Source: Limnoperna fortunei (lineage: Eukaryota; Mollusca; Bivalvia; Mytilida; Modiolidae). From it: 64,000 nt of DNA. The stretch lies in NCBI GenBank assembly GCA_944474755.1, contig OX104115.1, positions 72,888,993 to 72,952,992 on the forward strand, written 5' to 3'. Positions 45,491 to 57,275 of this stretch are shown one piece after another. Numbering within the stretch: position 1 is the stretch's first letter; every line of letters begins with the position of its first letter. The translations under genes were made by a program, and so were the position numbers. The notes beneath the pieces are model-generated. The model searched no databases. It was not told where the DNA came from and saw only the letters and a program-made list of their open reading frames with translations.

Positions 45491-47574
45491 AGCAAGTGAA
45501 TCATACATCTTACATTATATACATAAGAAAAGTGCATTATGCATCGCTTTAATTAAATCGTTATAAATAGCAATAAAATAGGTGAAACTTACTGCAATCT
45601 AAGGTGGCATTTCTATCTAAAAACAGACTGTATTGGTTCCTATAGATATAAGTTTACATATTACAAATGTTTGGATTTAACCAATATTAAATGGTCTTCA
45701 TAGCATGAAATTAATTTCAACATAGAATATCAATTATCCTCTAAATATATAATATACACTATACATTTATACTTTAAGCAGAGGTAGTTTATGCGAATAG
45801 TTTGGGGATTCTGTGACATTTTTTGGTAGGAAGAAAACAGTGCAAGGTAAGGAAATACATGTTATTAGGCGTACCATTTCATTTCAACCTGGGGTACACC
45901 AGTTAATGTATTTGTAAGATCATCCCAACTAGTTGTTACCTATCTAAACAAGCTAAACAAGAACATGTTCATTTCATTTCATTAGTTGCTAGCAGAGAAT
46001 TTCAAAATAGCAAAGAGAAGGCAAGTAGATGTATACTACTATTACTACATAGTGAATTAAATTTAGGGATGCTGCTAGAAACAAAAGTAATGCACATGTT
46101 AGCTGTAGATGAATTATATTTTTTTCAAATGCTCAAACTGCAAGTCATATATTTTTTTTTTCATTTTTGTTTAAATTATTTTAACCGAAGTTCTAATTTT
46201 GTTTACGTTTAACATCAATACAATCAACAGAAACCAAAGGACAGATAATTGATTGTATATTTTGATGGAAGACAAGAAGTACTCCATGATAACCCTTAAC
46301 AAATAAGATGTAAGAAAAGCATCTTATTCACAATATATTTATAATTACAATTGTTAGTACACTTCAGTATTGCAAAACCTGTTTCCATCCTGAGTGTGCA
46401 TGTACAGAAGAATTTATTTTATATCAATTCCCACCGAAGGTCGGGGGGTCTCTGGGTACTCCGGCTTCCTAAATAAAAACTGGATAAAACTGAAAAATTG
46501 GTGAAAGTGGCGTCATACATTCAAACAAACAAACACACAACTGTATATCATGGATACTCTTTGGCTTATTATCTTTTTGGAACATATCAAATTAAGTATA
46601 AAGGGTGGATAATCTTCTAGTTCTATGATAAACAAACTAGTAGGGAAGTCAAATACTGAATGTGAATGTTATAACAACTGTACCATCTGGGCAAAGAATA
46701 AACAATTATTACTAGAACCTATGATGTTGGACAAGAATGACAAATCTTAATCCGAGCATTGTATTCAAAAGAATTTTCAGAATACACATTTTCAATGATC
46801 CAGACAAAATCAATCCAATTATTTTACTGATACTACATTTCTCTATTTGATCATAGTTTTGATTTTAGTGAGAATTGTAAAAAAATTAATAGCTGTATTA
46901 TATATTAAAGCATTAATTATTAAAATATATATGTAAGAATTAAGTTAACTATGGACCAAAACAACTGACTAAATCAGTGTTCATTAGCTCAATTGTGTAC
47001 AAATGTAACTGTGCATCGAACATCTTGACTTTTTATGATAATTACTTTACATTTCCACCTTATATATTGCTTATGAGAAGTGTTCAATAAACAAACAATC
47101 TTAAATCTTTAATTTTTTAATGAAATATAACTATTTTTATTTATAAGATTAATTAATGATCATTTCTAATCTTAAATATAAACACGAATCAGATTTTTTA
47201 TTGAACAATTATAAACACAAAAATCATGGACGATAATATATAAGAACTTTTGATGTTGGATAATCAGAACTATGAAATTTTAAAATGTTGGACCTGAAAG
47301 AACACATTCATGGCATTCACTTCTATATGAAGTAAAAAAAGTCATTAAAATATAGAACCTACAGCAATGGTCCTGACTTGGTACAGACATTTCAAAAAGA
47401 AATGGTGGGTTAAGCCAGGTATATGGCATGCCAAACCTCTGGCATCCATTACTGTAGAATTTGAGTTGGTAAGTTGATTAACATGGATGGGTGTCATATA
47501 CCACTAGTCACTAATAGGTGTATCCAGCAACCATCGTAGCACATTCACTGTACACTGAATTCGAAAATTGGGAA
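45491..47574. other. AT-rich DNA with a SINE fragment
   Basis: No gene was recognised. A plus-strand SINE core-to-tail piece lies at 46432-46535 (tctgggtactccggcttcc, ggtgaaagtggcgtcat, caaacaaacaaac). Confidence 0.5.
46432..46535 (+). mobile_element. SINE 3' fragment
   Basis: Core and tail of the SINE family in plus orientation, repeated at 51538-51642 by the large duplication. Confidence 0.85.
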
Positions 47575-48320
47575 AACTATCTACAACCAAAATTTCAAAC
47601 GAGATGGAATATTTTTCGACAAGGAAGTGGTATCTATTGTAAAACTCATTAAAGGCGCGAACGAGTCGTTTTCCTTGTAAATTCTGTTAATAAGTTTATC
47701 CCGACGAAATAAATGACGTTTGCAAAAATGAGTATACTCGCTGCAGGCTCTTGCATACTTGTTCAATAGACGTATGTAGGAGAAGCTGGAATATTGCTGC
47801 ATATGTGAGGAAAATTTTTAATTTTGAAATTAAAATAGGCTCGTTTGTCGTAAATTCTTGTGTTAAGAGGACCGTTGATGTCATAGTCGAGGTGTACGTC
47901 TAAAAAATGATGCATATGAAGCTGTTTCTGTGGTTTCTTTAATTTCTAGTTTAGAAGGATATATACATCAAATTTAGGGTTGTTAACTGAACGGACATCA
48001 TCAATATATCTATATTTTAAATTAAAGGACCTAGCTTCTGCTATTTTCTTGTATTTAATATGATGTCGAAGAAATTCAGTTACAAATGAATACATGAACA
48101 AATCGGCAAGGAGTGGTTCACAGTTTGTACCCATTGGAATTCCGATTTTTCTGCTGAAAAACACATCCTCCAACAGTTACAACATGTCGATCAGAAAATC
48201 TAGCATACTATAAACCTGTTCTTCGCAGCAGAATAATTTTCCTTTTAATTTTTTAGTAGAAAAAACGCATTGTCGTAAGCTAAAACAACATATTTGCAGG
48301 CATATGTGGAAGCGAAGGCT
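47575..48320 (-). pseudogene. Reverse transcriptase fragment, second Penelope-type family
   Basis: The minus-strand frame 47946-48173 contains GIPMGTNCEPLLADLFMYSF and FNLKYRYIDDV, i.e. RT motifs B and C with the catalytic Asp-Asp. In shifted frames 47581-47884 continue with the thumb-like segment FLTYAAIFQLLLHTSI and NKYARACSEYTHFCKRH. Upstream, near 48300, HKAFASTYACKYVVLAYD precedes a stop-ridden stretch. This matches an RT family common in marine invertebrates that I associate with Penelope-like elements. It differs clearly from the element at 33.9-35.2 kb. No endonuclease domain was seen. Confidence 0.7.
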
Positions 48321-49048
48321 TTGTGTAATGGATAGACATACTGAGATTTTGTGTATTAAAAATACAGCTTAAAATAAATAATCTAGGTAACATTATGTAA
48401 TAATTTAAAGGTTCCTCAAGAAAATGATCAGTCTTTGAAGCTAGTTCTTGTGTCATTTTTTTCTCCTGTCATGCAGTTGCACTCAACAACCTATACAAAA
48501 AATTCCACTTTACTGCTGATATTTGATTCACTTCATCAATGCAATTAAATTTATCTTTATCAGGAAGCCCCGAACATGAAATTTGTTCTGAAATATTTAC
48601 AGCAGATCTAAAATACCTAATACTTTTTATCAAGAACTGTATGTTCCGTAAGTTTTTTACTTATTTTCTGAAATAAGAGTAGAAACTTTATCTGACAGAA
48701 CATGTTTTCCTTTAGTTAATATATCTACAACTTCGTGATGACCTGAATCAAATGAATAAAAGCTATATGAAATATCAGTAACCATTTCTATATAGCAAAC
48801 AACCTTATTGTTTATTATTGTGTGCAAAATAAAGCAGTGCTTTTCCAAGATGACTTTTCAACATCCTAAAAAGCCATTTTATATTATAACCAAGAATAAT
48901 CGTATCACAGTCTGTCAATAAAATACTGTAAAGATCTGTATTCTTTTGCAATAGTACTGTATACTTTTCATACAGTACTTAAAGTAAAACGACTTTCTCT
49001 TCTATACATGAATTAACTACAGATTCAAAAATCTCTTTAAAAGTGAAT

Positions 49049-49304
49049 TTGTTTTTTGTTTGTTTGAATGTTGTTTTAAAGCCACTTTCAGCATTTTTCA
49101 GCTATATCATGGCGTCCGGTTTTTATTGGGGGAGGAAGCCAGAGTACCCGGAGAAAACCCCCGAACTGGCAATCCTTGTCAATTAAGATTGGAGTCGAGC
49201 GCACCCTGTCCGCAGTGAGGCTCGAACCCGCAATCTCAGTGTTGACAGACCACGTCATCAATAGTAGACGAACCACCTTAACCACTCGGCCCCCGAGGCA
49301 CTTG
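49049..49304 (-). mobile_element. SINE, duplicated copy
   Basis: Equivalent of 42086-42341 in copy B, with the same TAAAAGTGAAT flanks. It therefore predates the duplication. Confidence 0.92.
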
Positions 49305-51537
49305 TAAAAGTGAATATGTCCAGATTATCAAAGCTGGCATCATTTGAAAATGAAAATCTGTTTAAACAATCTAACAGATATTAAGACCTTGATAACGTGT
49401 CGTTTCTCGTGACTGAAAAATGTTTAAAATGACAACACGATAACTTTATAAATACCATATATAACATCATATTAAATATTTATTAAATTATTCCCTTTTG
49501 ATCAACAAATTCAACAATGTATCCTTACACTTAATAATGCTGATTTAAATGCAATTATTATACAATATGTTTCACTATCTATGCTGAAATTCGAAAAAAA
49601 ACTTATTTATTAAGTTTTCCATCATAAACTTTACATATTCTTACAGTTCAAATTATTCATTGTTTATAAATAAAGTGATGTATGTAAAAAAAGACTTTCA
49701 AACAAAATAATCAAGATCAAAGTTTACACAAGGGAAGTAATTCTGCAAATAAATCCTGATTGTTATTTAGTTTTAATTACAGTTGCAACTATTCAACAGA
49801 ACAAATTTTATAGAGACCCATGTTTTGAATTTTTCACTGAAATGTTTATCAATTGCTTAAAATTATAACAAAATTTATACAAACTCACCGAAAAGAATTT
49901 GCAAATAAATTTGTATTGTGCTTTTTTGTATTCTCATCTTAGTACAACCTATTGGTGAGGTAAAACCTATCTGATAAATTTCGAAAGAAATCTGTTTATA
50001 TAAGCAATAAAATTATATATTTATTTTAATTTTAGTGTTTGTGTCCTCGGTCTCCTTTTGGAGGCTTTCCCTTTTTGAAGGAGTTCCAGTTTTTCTAACA
50101 TTACATTGTCTTTTACTCCTTTTTGAAAAGGCGTTCTGTATGTCGCTTATCCAACTTATATACAAGGTTTACATAATCATCAGACCGCATAGGTAGTTTT
50201 CTTACAATTAATCAATGAAGCTTCGTCTTCTGAGTCCGACTCTTCTAAACTACAGTACTGAAGAATGAAGACATTCCTAATTTCATTTTTCTTCTCTGCT
50301 GATAATGAAGGTTTTGAAATAAGGGCTTTTTCTGTTGTATGTTTTTTTTAAAAAAGAAGATGAATAATGTTCAATCATTTACTTAATTACCGTTTTATCC
50401 CTTTATATTTTATATATTCCGAAGAAGCAATAAATGCCCTGGAACTAACTGAGATACCTCTGATTGTATGCTTCTTGTCGTGTATCCATGCCTCCGTTAC
50501 AAAAGAAGATTGATATCCATCCCTGATAGCTTGCTGAAGAAAAACATCATATAAATAGCAAGTGAATCATACATCTTACATTATATACATAAGAAAAGTG
50601 CATTATGCATCGCTTTAATTAAATCGTTATAAATAGCAATAAAATAGGTGAAACTTACTGCAATCTAAGGTGGCATTTCTATCTAAAAACAGACTGTATT
50701 GGTTCCTATAGCAACATCTGAAGTTTATTAATTTAATTATTCTCTAAGTTAGATATAAGTCTACATATTACAAATGTTTGGATTTAACCAATATTAAATG
50801 GTCTTCATAGTATGAAATTAATTTCAACATAGAATATCAATAGAATCCTCTAAATATATAATATACACTATACATTTATACTTTAAGCAGAGGTAGTTTA
50901 TGCGAATAGTTTGGGGATTCTGTGACATTTTTTGGTAGGAAGAAAACAGTGCAAGGTAAGGAAATACATGTTATTAGGCGTACCATTTCATTTCAACCTG
51001 GGGTACACCAGTTAATGTATTTGTAAGATCATCCCAACTAGTTGTTACCTATCTAAACAAGCTAAACAAGAACATGTTCATTTCATTTCATTAGTTGCTA
51101 GCAGAGAATTTCAAAATAGCAAAGAGAAGGCAAGTAGATGTATACTACTATTACTACATAGTGAATTAAATTTAGGGATGCTACTAGAAACAAAAGTAAT
51201 GCACATGTTAGCTGTAGATGAATTATATTTTTTTCAAATGCTCAAACTGCAAGTCATATATTTTTTTTTTTCATTTTTGTTTAAATTATTTTAACCGAAG
51301 TTCTAATTTTGTTTACGTTTAACATCAATACAATCAACAGAAACCAAAGGACAGATAATTGATTGTATATTTTGATGGAAGACAAGAAGTACTCCATGAT
51401 AACCCTTAACAAATAAGATGTAAGAAAAGCATCTTATTCACAATATATTTATAATTACAATTGTTAGTACACTTCAGTATTGCAAAACCTGTTTCCATCC
51501 TGAGTGTGCATGTACAGAAGAATTTATTTTATATCAA

Positions 51538-51642
51538 TTCCCACCGAAGGTCGGGGGGTCTCTGGGTACTCCGGCTTCCTAAATAAAAACTGGATAAAAC
51601 TGAAAAATTGGTGAAAGTGGCGTCATACATTCAAACAAACAA
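51538..51642 (+). mobile_element. SINE 3' fragment, duplicated copy
   Basis: Copy B equivalent of 46432-46535. Confidence 0.85.
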
Positions 51643-52689
51643 ACACACAACTGTATATCATGGATACTCTTTGGCTTATTATCTTTTTGGAACATATCAA
51701 ATTAAGTATAAAGGGTGGATAATCTCCTAGTTCTATGATAAACAAACTAGTAGGGAAGTCAAATACTGAATGTGAATGTTATAACAACTGTACCATCTGG
51801 GCAAAGAATAAACAATTATTACTAGAACCTATGATGTTGGACAAGAATGACAAATCTTAATCCGAGCATTGTATTCAAAAGAATTTTCAGAATACACATT
51901 TTCAATGATCCAGACAAAATCAATCCAATTATTTTACTGATACTACATTTCTCTATTTGATCATAGTTTTGATTTTAGTGAGAATTGTAAAAAAAATTAA
52001 TAGCTGTATTATATATTAAAGCATTAATTATTAAAATATATATGTAAGAATTAAGTTAACTATGGACCAAAACAACTGACTAAATCAGTGTTCATTAGCT
52101 CAATTGTGTACAAATGTAACTGTGCATCGAACATCTTGACTTTTTATGATAATTACTTTACATTTCCACCTTATATATTGCTTATGAGAAGTGTTCAATA
52201 AACAAACAATCTTAAATCTTTAATTTTTTAATGAAATATAACTATTTTTATTTATAAGATTAATTAATGATCATTTCTAATCTTAAATATAAACACGAAT
52301 CAGATTTTTTATTGAACAATTATAAACACAAAAATCATGGACGATAATATATAAGAACTTTTGATGTTGGATAATCAGAACTATGAAATTTTAAAATGTT
52401 GGACCTGAAAGAACACATTCAGGGCATTCACTTCTATATGAAGTAAAAAAAGTCATTAAAATATAGAACCTACAGCAATGGTCCTGACTTGGTACAGACA
52501 TTTCAAAAAGAAATGGTGGGTTAAGCCAGGTATATGACATGCCAAACCTCTGGCATCCATTACTGTAGAATTTGAGTTGGTAAGTTGATTAACATGGATG
52601 GGTGTCATATACCACTAGTCACTAATAGGTGTATCCAGCAACCATCGTAGCACATTCACTGTACACTGAATTCGAAAATTGGGAAAACT

Positions 52690-53145
52690 ATCTACAACCA
52701 AAATTTCAAACGAGATGGAATATTTTTCGACAAGGAAGTGGTATCTATTGTAAAACTCATTAAAGGCGCGAACGAGTCGTTTTCCTTGTAAATTCTGTTA
52801 ATGAGTTTATCCCGACGAAATAAATGACGTTTGCAAAAATGAGTATACTCGCTGCAGGCTCTTGCATACTTGTTCAATAGACGTATGTAGGAGAAGCTGG
52901 AATATTGCTGCATATGTGAGGAAAATTTTTAATTTTGAAATTAAAATTGGCTCGTTTGTCGTAAATTCTTGTGTTAAGAGGACCGTTGATGTCATAGTCG
53001 AGGTGTACGTCTAAAAAATGATGCATATGAAGCTGTTTCTGTGGTTTCTTTAATTTCTAGTTTAGAAGGATATATACATCAAATTTAGGGTTGTTAACTG
53101 AACGGACATCATCAATATATCTATATTTTAAATTAAAGGACCTAG
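52690..53145 (-). pseudogene. RT fragment, duplicated and truncated
   Basis: Copy B equivalent of 47575-48034. The duplication boundary removes the motif B and most of motif C region, leaving only the thumb-like frames (52692-52995). Confidence 0.75.
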
Positions 53146-53433
53146 TTTCTCAGCAGTTGTATAACCAAAATGACACCCTTAAAAATTAGTGTTTGAAATT
53201 AAATTGCCCATATAAAAACACTGCATTGTCTGCTTATAACACTTAAATCATAAATGTTAGCAATAATTATTGATTTAGATTACATTAAACTATTGTTAAA
53301 ATACACATGTAATATTCTTGACCAAAACATTTGTGATAAAATTCCCAACCCAAAAAATTAAAAAGTAAAATGTTTAACTAAATGTTAATAAGACCAGCAA
53401 ATTTGACGAAATTGTTTGCAAAAATATTTTATT

Positions 53434-53539
53434 AAGGTCTTTCCCCTCTCCGAGGGAAAGACCTTCTTGTATTTCTTATGATTATTAAGGTCTTTCCCCT
53501 TTCAGAGGGAAAGACCTTCTTGTATTTCTTATGATTATT
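53434..53539. repeat. Tandem hairpin, 53 bp x 2
   Basis: Two units each start with the palindrome AAGGTCTTTCCC...GGGAAAGACCTT and continue cttgtatttcttatgatt. An ORF-like reading on the minus strand repeats SFPRRGE/PSERGK but is a by-product. Confidence 0.9.
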
Positions 53540-53548
53540 ATTTTTTTT

Positions 53549-55310
53549 CTTCTTCCGCTGAGGTTTGCCAAAAGTGTCGCGACATATCATTTCAATACTT
53601 GGTACTATTAATCGGTCATATCCAGAGATGACTTGGTTCACCCTGTGAAACCGATCTTTTTTTAGTAACAGAGTTATCTGCCCGAACACGAAAACCCTTG
53701 TTAGTAGATAAACTCAGAAACCCTAACCGATTCTCAAAATCTGAAGTGTACAAAATGTCGCTGGCCTTATGGCGATGATTTGTCATGCAAAATTTTTTTT
53801 TCAATCGACTTCCTGTTTACGCGTTTTTGACCTGAAAAATGTCGCAATGCGTCAAAATTTTTTTTCTCAAAAACCGTAAGTCCTAGAGACTTGGGACCAC
53901 CACCATTGATCCTAAGTGGCATATGTTACATTTAAAAATGTCAAGGTCAAAGGTCAAAAGTCAAGGTCAAAGGTCACCATATGTCTTGTTAGCACTATAT
54001 CTCACAAACCATAAAAGATAGAAGCAGACAATAAATGGGGAAAATACTCCTCTTATTGAGACCTTCATTTGGTACATTTACCCGAAGCTGTTCGATGAAC
54101 CATTTTCGAGTTACTTCCCTTGACGCGTTTCGGTTAATCGGTTTTTTGGTTAAAACTTGAAAACGGTTAGAGATAATATAGTAAACATATAGGTTTAACA
54201 TGATCAGCAGGAAAAGAGCTTCAATTTTAGCCAAGGTCAAAGGTCATAGGTCAAGGTCATACCATAGCAACAAGGTGTCTGTTATAAAAAGTCCTTAGCA
54301 ACCCTGTATTTTTAGAATCAGAATGATGTATTTTACTAAAATATGTCATTTCATGACCGGAAGTGGCCTTTTGCCCCTAGCAACCGAATGAAAGTCCTTA
54401 ACAACCATATATGTTTTTGTTCGGGACCACTTTCTTTACTCAAATAACTCATTTTTATGACTGGAAGTGACATTTTGTGCTATAGCAAGACACAAAATCC
54501 CATAGTATAACCTAACTTTTCTGACTTTAGAGGAACAGTGGGAAAGACCTTTTCATTTGTTCTCAGAACAAATGGCAGTTTAATTATTATTATTTTTCTT
54601 CTTCCGCGGAGGTTTGCCAAAAAGTGTCTGGACGTATCATTTCGATACTTGGTATCATCAATCGGTCATATCCGGAGATGACATGGTTCATTCTTTTAGA
54701 CCGATCTATTTTTAGTAACAGAGTTATCTGCCCGAACATGGAAACCCTTGTTAGCATATAAACTCAGAAACCGTAACCGATTCTTAAAATCTGAAGTGTA
54801 CAAAATCTCGCTGGACCTAAGGCGATGATTTGTCATGCAAAAGTTTTTTTCCAATCGACTTCCTGTTTACGCGTTTTTGACCTGAAAAATGTCGCAACGC
54901 GTCAATATTTTTTTCTCAAAAACCGTAAGTCCTAGAGACTTAGGACCAGGTCAAAGGTCACCATAGGTCTTGTTAGCACTATATCTCACAAACCATAAAA
55001 GATAGAAGCAGAAAATAAATAGGAAAAATACTCCTCTTATTGAGACCTTCATTTGGTACATTTGACCCGAAGCTGTGCGATGAACCGTTTTTGAGTTACA
55101 GCCCTTGACGTGTTTCGGTTAATCGCTGTTTTGGTTAAAACTTGAAAACGGTTAGAGATAATATAGTAAACATGTATATTTAAAGTGATCCTCTCATCAA
55201 GACCTTCATTTAGTATATTGTATCCGAAACTGTTATCGGCCTTGATGCATTTCTGCTATTCGGTTTCTTGACTTTAACTTGAAAACGGTTAGAGATAATA
55301 TAGTTAACAT
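53549..55310 (+). repeat. Two copies of an unclassified bivalve-type repeat
   Basis: Copy 1 starts cttcttccgctgaggtttgcc (about 53549), copy 2 cttcttccgcggaggtttgcc (about 54598). Shared strings include atcggtcatatcc, cgacttcctgtttacgcg, aaaccgtaagtcctagagac and gaaaacggttagagataata. Half of the hairpin (ggaaagacctt) reappears between them at 54541. Dense AGGTCA-type half-sites occur at 53936-53975, 54233-54262 and 54949-54962. No protein is encoded; the open minus-strand frames are incidental. Confidence 0.8.
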
Positions 55311-56408
55311 GGTCATATGTCGTGTGCGAAGAATCTGCCTAGCTTTTTGACCAATCGTACATCACTGACCAAAGCTCATGAATATTAAGAAAAACATACA
55401 TCACGATAAAAAAAATACACATCTTTGCTGCAATTAATCAGACCTGTCCAGACACTAAGAAGTGTTACAATATATAAAACGTAACACATAACCAGTATCT
55501 AGAGAGTATCTTATATCTTCGAGCTCATTTGATATGGACCTGATAAGCCTTGTCGAGCGAAAAAAAAACAACTAAGAATTAATATGTATCAAGATATTAG
55601 TACTTTTTGGCTTAGAAAGGGGTAATCATATGAGACTTAAAATTTTTCAATGATGGACAATTCAAAATGGCTTAAACACTAATTTCAAATTTTTAGTACA
55701 TATTAAATGTAATTTTTGTAACATAAAAAACTAACTTTTGGCAAAAATTGATAAAATAATGAACATTGAGTGAGTTCCGACATTGGGGAATTATGTGTCG
55801 AGTGAAGAAAACATGCACTTTGTTACAAAATTTGCTGTATTAAACCTAATGTGATAATTATTAAAATGATTGAAATGATGTTAACTTGCACATTTATACA
55901 GAAATTAGCAATTTAAGTGCAATTACTTTAAAAATGGTACACTATATTCCTAGATTTTCATGAACAAATATTCAACACTGTGACAATAGCCTAAATCGAC
56001 ACATTTTAAACCAATGTTAAAACAAAACCTTGTGATTTCTACAAGTTTTCCTCTTTTCCTTATTGTTTAATTATTAAATTTAAAATATTTAAAGCTGCTG
56101 TGTCCCATTTTAGTGTGTTTCTCCATTAAAAATGAGTACAAAGCTATTTCTGAATCATCATAATAATATTGTATGGAGACAATCAATTAAAAATACCAAG
56201 ATGTATGACAAAATAAGTTTGCATAAAATGTTATGTAGTTTGGTCTACTTTCATAGTGGTGTGGTGAAATTAGGCACTTCCCTGTTTATGGGTAATTGTT
56301 CAGACCCGATCTCTTGTCCGGGGCATCTCGGGGGTGTTCCAGAGACCAACCATTGGTGGAGCGAAGAAGGCCGAGAGACACGAGAGGTTTCCCGCCACAA
56401 CAAGAAGC
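55311..56408. other. AT-rich DNA before the Ty3/gypsy element
   Basis: No gene. The last 120 bp (from about 56290) are GC-richer and may already belong to the retrotransposon's 5' end. Confidence 0.4.
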
Positions 56409-56540
56409 TGTGACGTAACAAGCAGACAAAAAGACGCCATTGCGATCAACAGTTGGATTCTAATAGTGATCAGGTAATTGCATTGACACATTGCCCCAGG
56501 GTAAACCCTGTAACCCCCACCTACCGAAGGGAATTACACA
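56409..56540 (+). repeat. Candidate end of the 5' LTR
   Basis: The sequence before the primer site ends in ...attacaca and could start at TGTGACGTAAC (56409), giving TG...CA ends and a short LTR of 132 bp. With no 3' partner in the window the start is a guess; the CA end at 56540, four bases before the primer site, is better supported. Confidence 0.4.
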
Positions 56541-56544
56541 ATAG

Positions 56545-56557
56545 TGGCGACGAGGAT
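56545..56557 (+). other. Primer-binding site, tRNA-Ser(GCT) type
   Basis: TGGCGACGAGGAT is complementary to the last 13 bases (including CCA) of animal tRNA-Ser(GCT), whose 3' end reads ATCCTCGTCG plus CCA. It sits four bases after the LTR-like CA end. The tRNA sequence is from memory. Confidence 0.75.
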
Positions 56558-57074
56558 ATTTGGGACAATTTGGGTGGAAATCGAAGTGATTTAGGGCTTG
56601 ATTCCCATTCTGAAGCGGGCAGGTCAGGGTGCCCTGTTGGGGACTTTTTGGGAAAAGCAGGGGCTTGGAACTTTTCGGGAAAGTTATATCAGGAAAACTT
56701 TCATATTCATATGTAATAGGAGTTCCGTGACAACTGCTTTGTAGCTTGGCTACGTTCTTGAGTTATTTTGGGGATATTGGACAATTGTTTATTGAAGCGT
56801 GTGTAGCACACGACACGTTTCACGTGGTGATTTCCCGCCATTGTTGGGTCTTGTCAACCTTTGGGTAAGGTGAAGGCCAACCGGAAATTGGACTTTCGGA
56901 ATACACCACTGTGTACTTGGAGCAGAAATCAGGTCAGTCATTTGTTTACATTTTGTAGTTGTAAATAGAATTGAATAGTGATTGATTTTACATAGCGGAA
57001 GGCTATATCGTACCACTGAGTGAATTTCTGCGGTGTCCACAATTGTTTTTCCCCAGCAAGTAACTGGAAATTGA

Positions 57075-57275
57075 ATGTCAATGGCACACAAGAAAGGCGT
57101 TTTGTTTAGAAAGGTTGATATAAATGATTGTGACTATGAGCAGTTATTGTTACTCCCAGGCGTGGGAAGGGCCACTGCTCAACATTTGTTAAAATTGCAG
57201 GACAATAATATTTGTATCACTAAAGAAATAGTTTGTAGAATTCCATACTTCAGGCCCAGTCCTGAGTTTTTTTAA
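57075..57275 (+). pseudogene. Gag N-terminal segment with helix-hairpin-helix
   Basis: ATG at 57075 (a second ATG two codons later) opens 66 codons. Residues 14-41 read VDIND then LLLLPGVGRATAQHLLKL, a classic helix-hairpin-helix with the PGVG hairpin at residues 28-31, as in ComEA-type DNA-binding proteins. A second hydrophobic helix follows (KEIVCRIPYF). TAA at 57273-57275 ends the frame, but the next segment continues in the same frame two codons later. This was probably the start of a single Gag protein. A nucleic-acid-binding role is inferred from the fold. Confidence 0.7.

Larger units (their letters stand above)
41360..48322. repeat. Large head-to-tail duplication, copy A
   Basis: Begins gtgtaatggatagacatact and runs to the base before the same string recurs at 48323. 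41360-42445 matches 48323-49408 without a gap (offset 6963), and 44307-48034 matches 49409-53145 (offset 5102 rising to 5111). Interval 42446-44306 is absent from copy B and 48035-48322 is not repeated. Differences are a few substitutions and small indels. Confidence 0.95.
48323..53145. repeat. Large head-to-tail duplication, copy B
   Basis: See copy A. Copy B lacks the 1861 bp equivalent to 42446-44306 (junction after gtgtcgtttctc at 49408), lacks about 38 bp near 49974, carries about 41 extra bp near 50711, and stops at 53145 inside the RT fragment. It starts exactly where copy A ends. Confidence 0.95.

Noticed and set aside
53432..53804. Minus-strand frames with PSERGK/PRRGE repeats
   Set aside because: They come from the palindromic AAGGTCTTTCCC tandem hairpin, not a protein.
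56132..56716. Open frames before the Gag start
   Set aside because: They cover the LTR end, primer site and leader and contain no domain; HNSGDEDIWDNL is simply the translated primer-site region.
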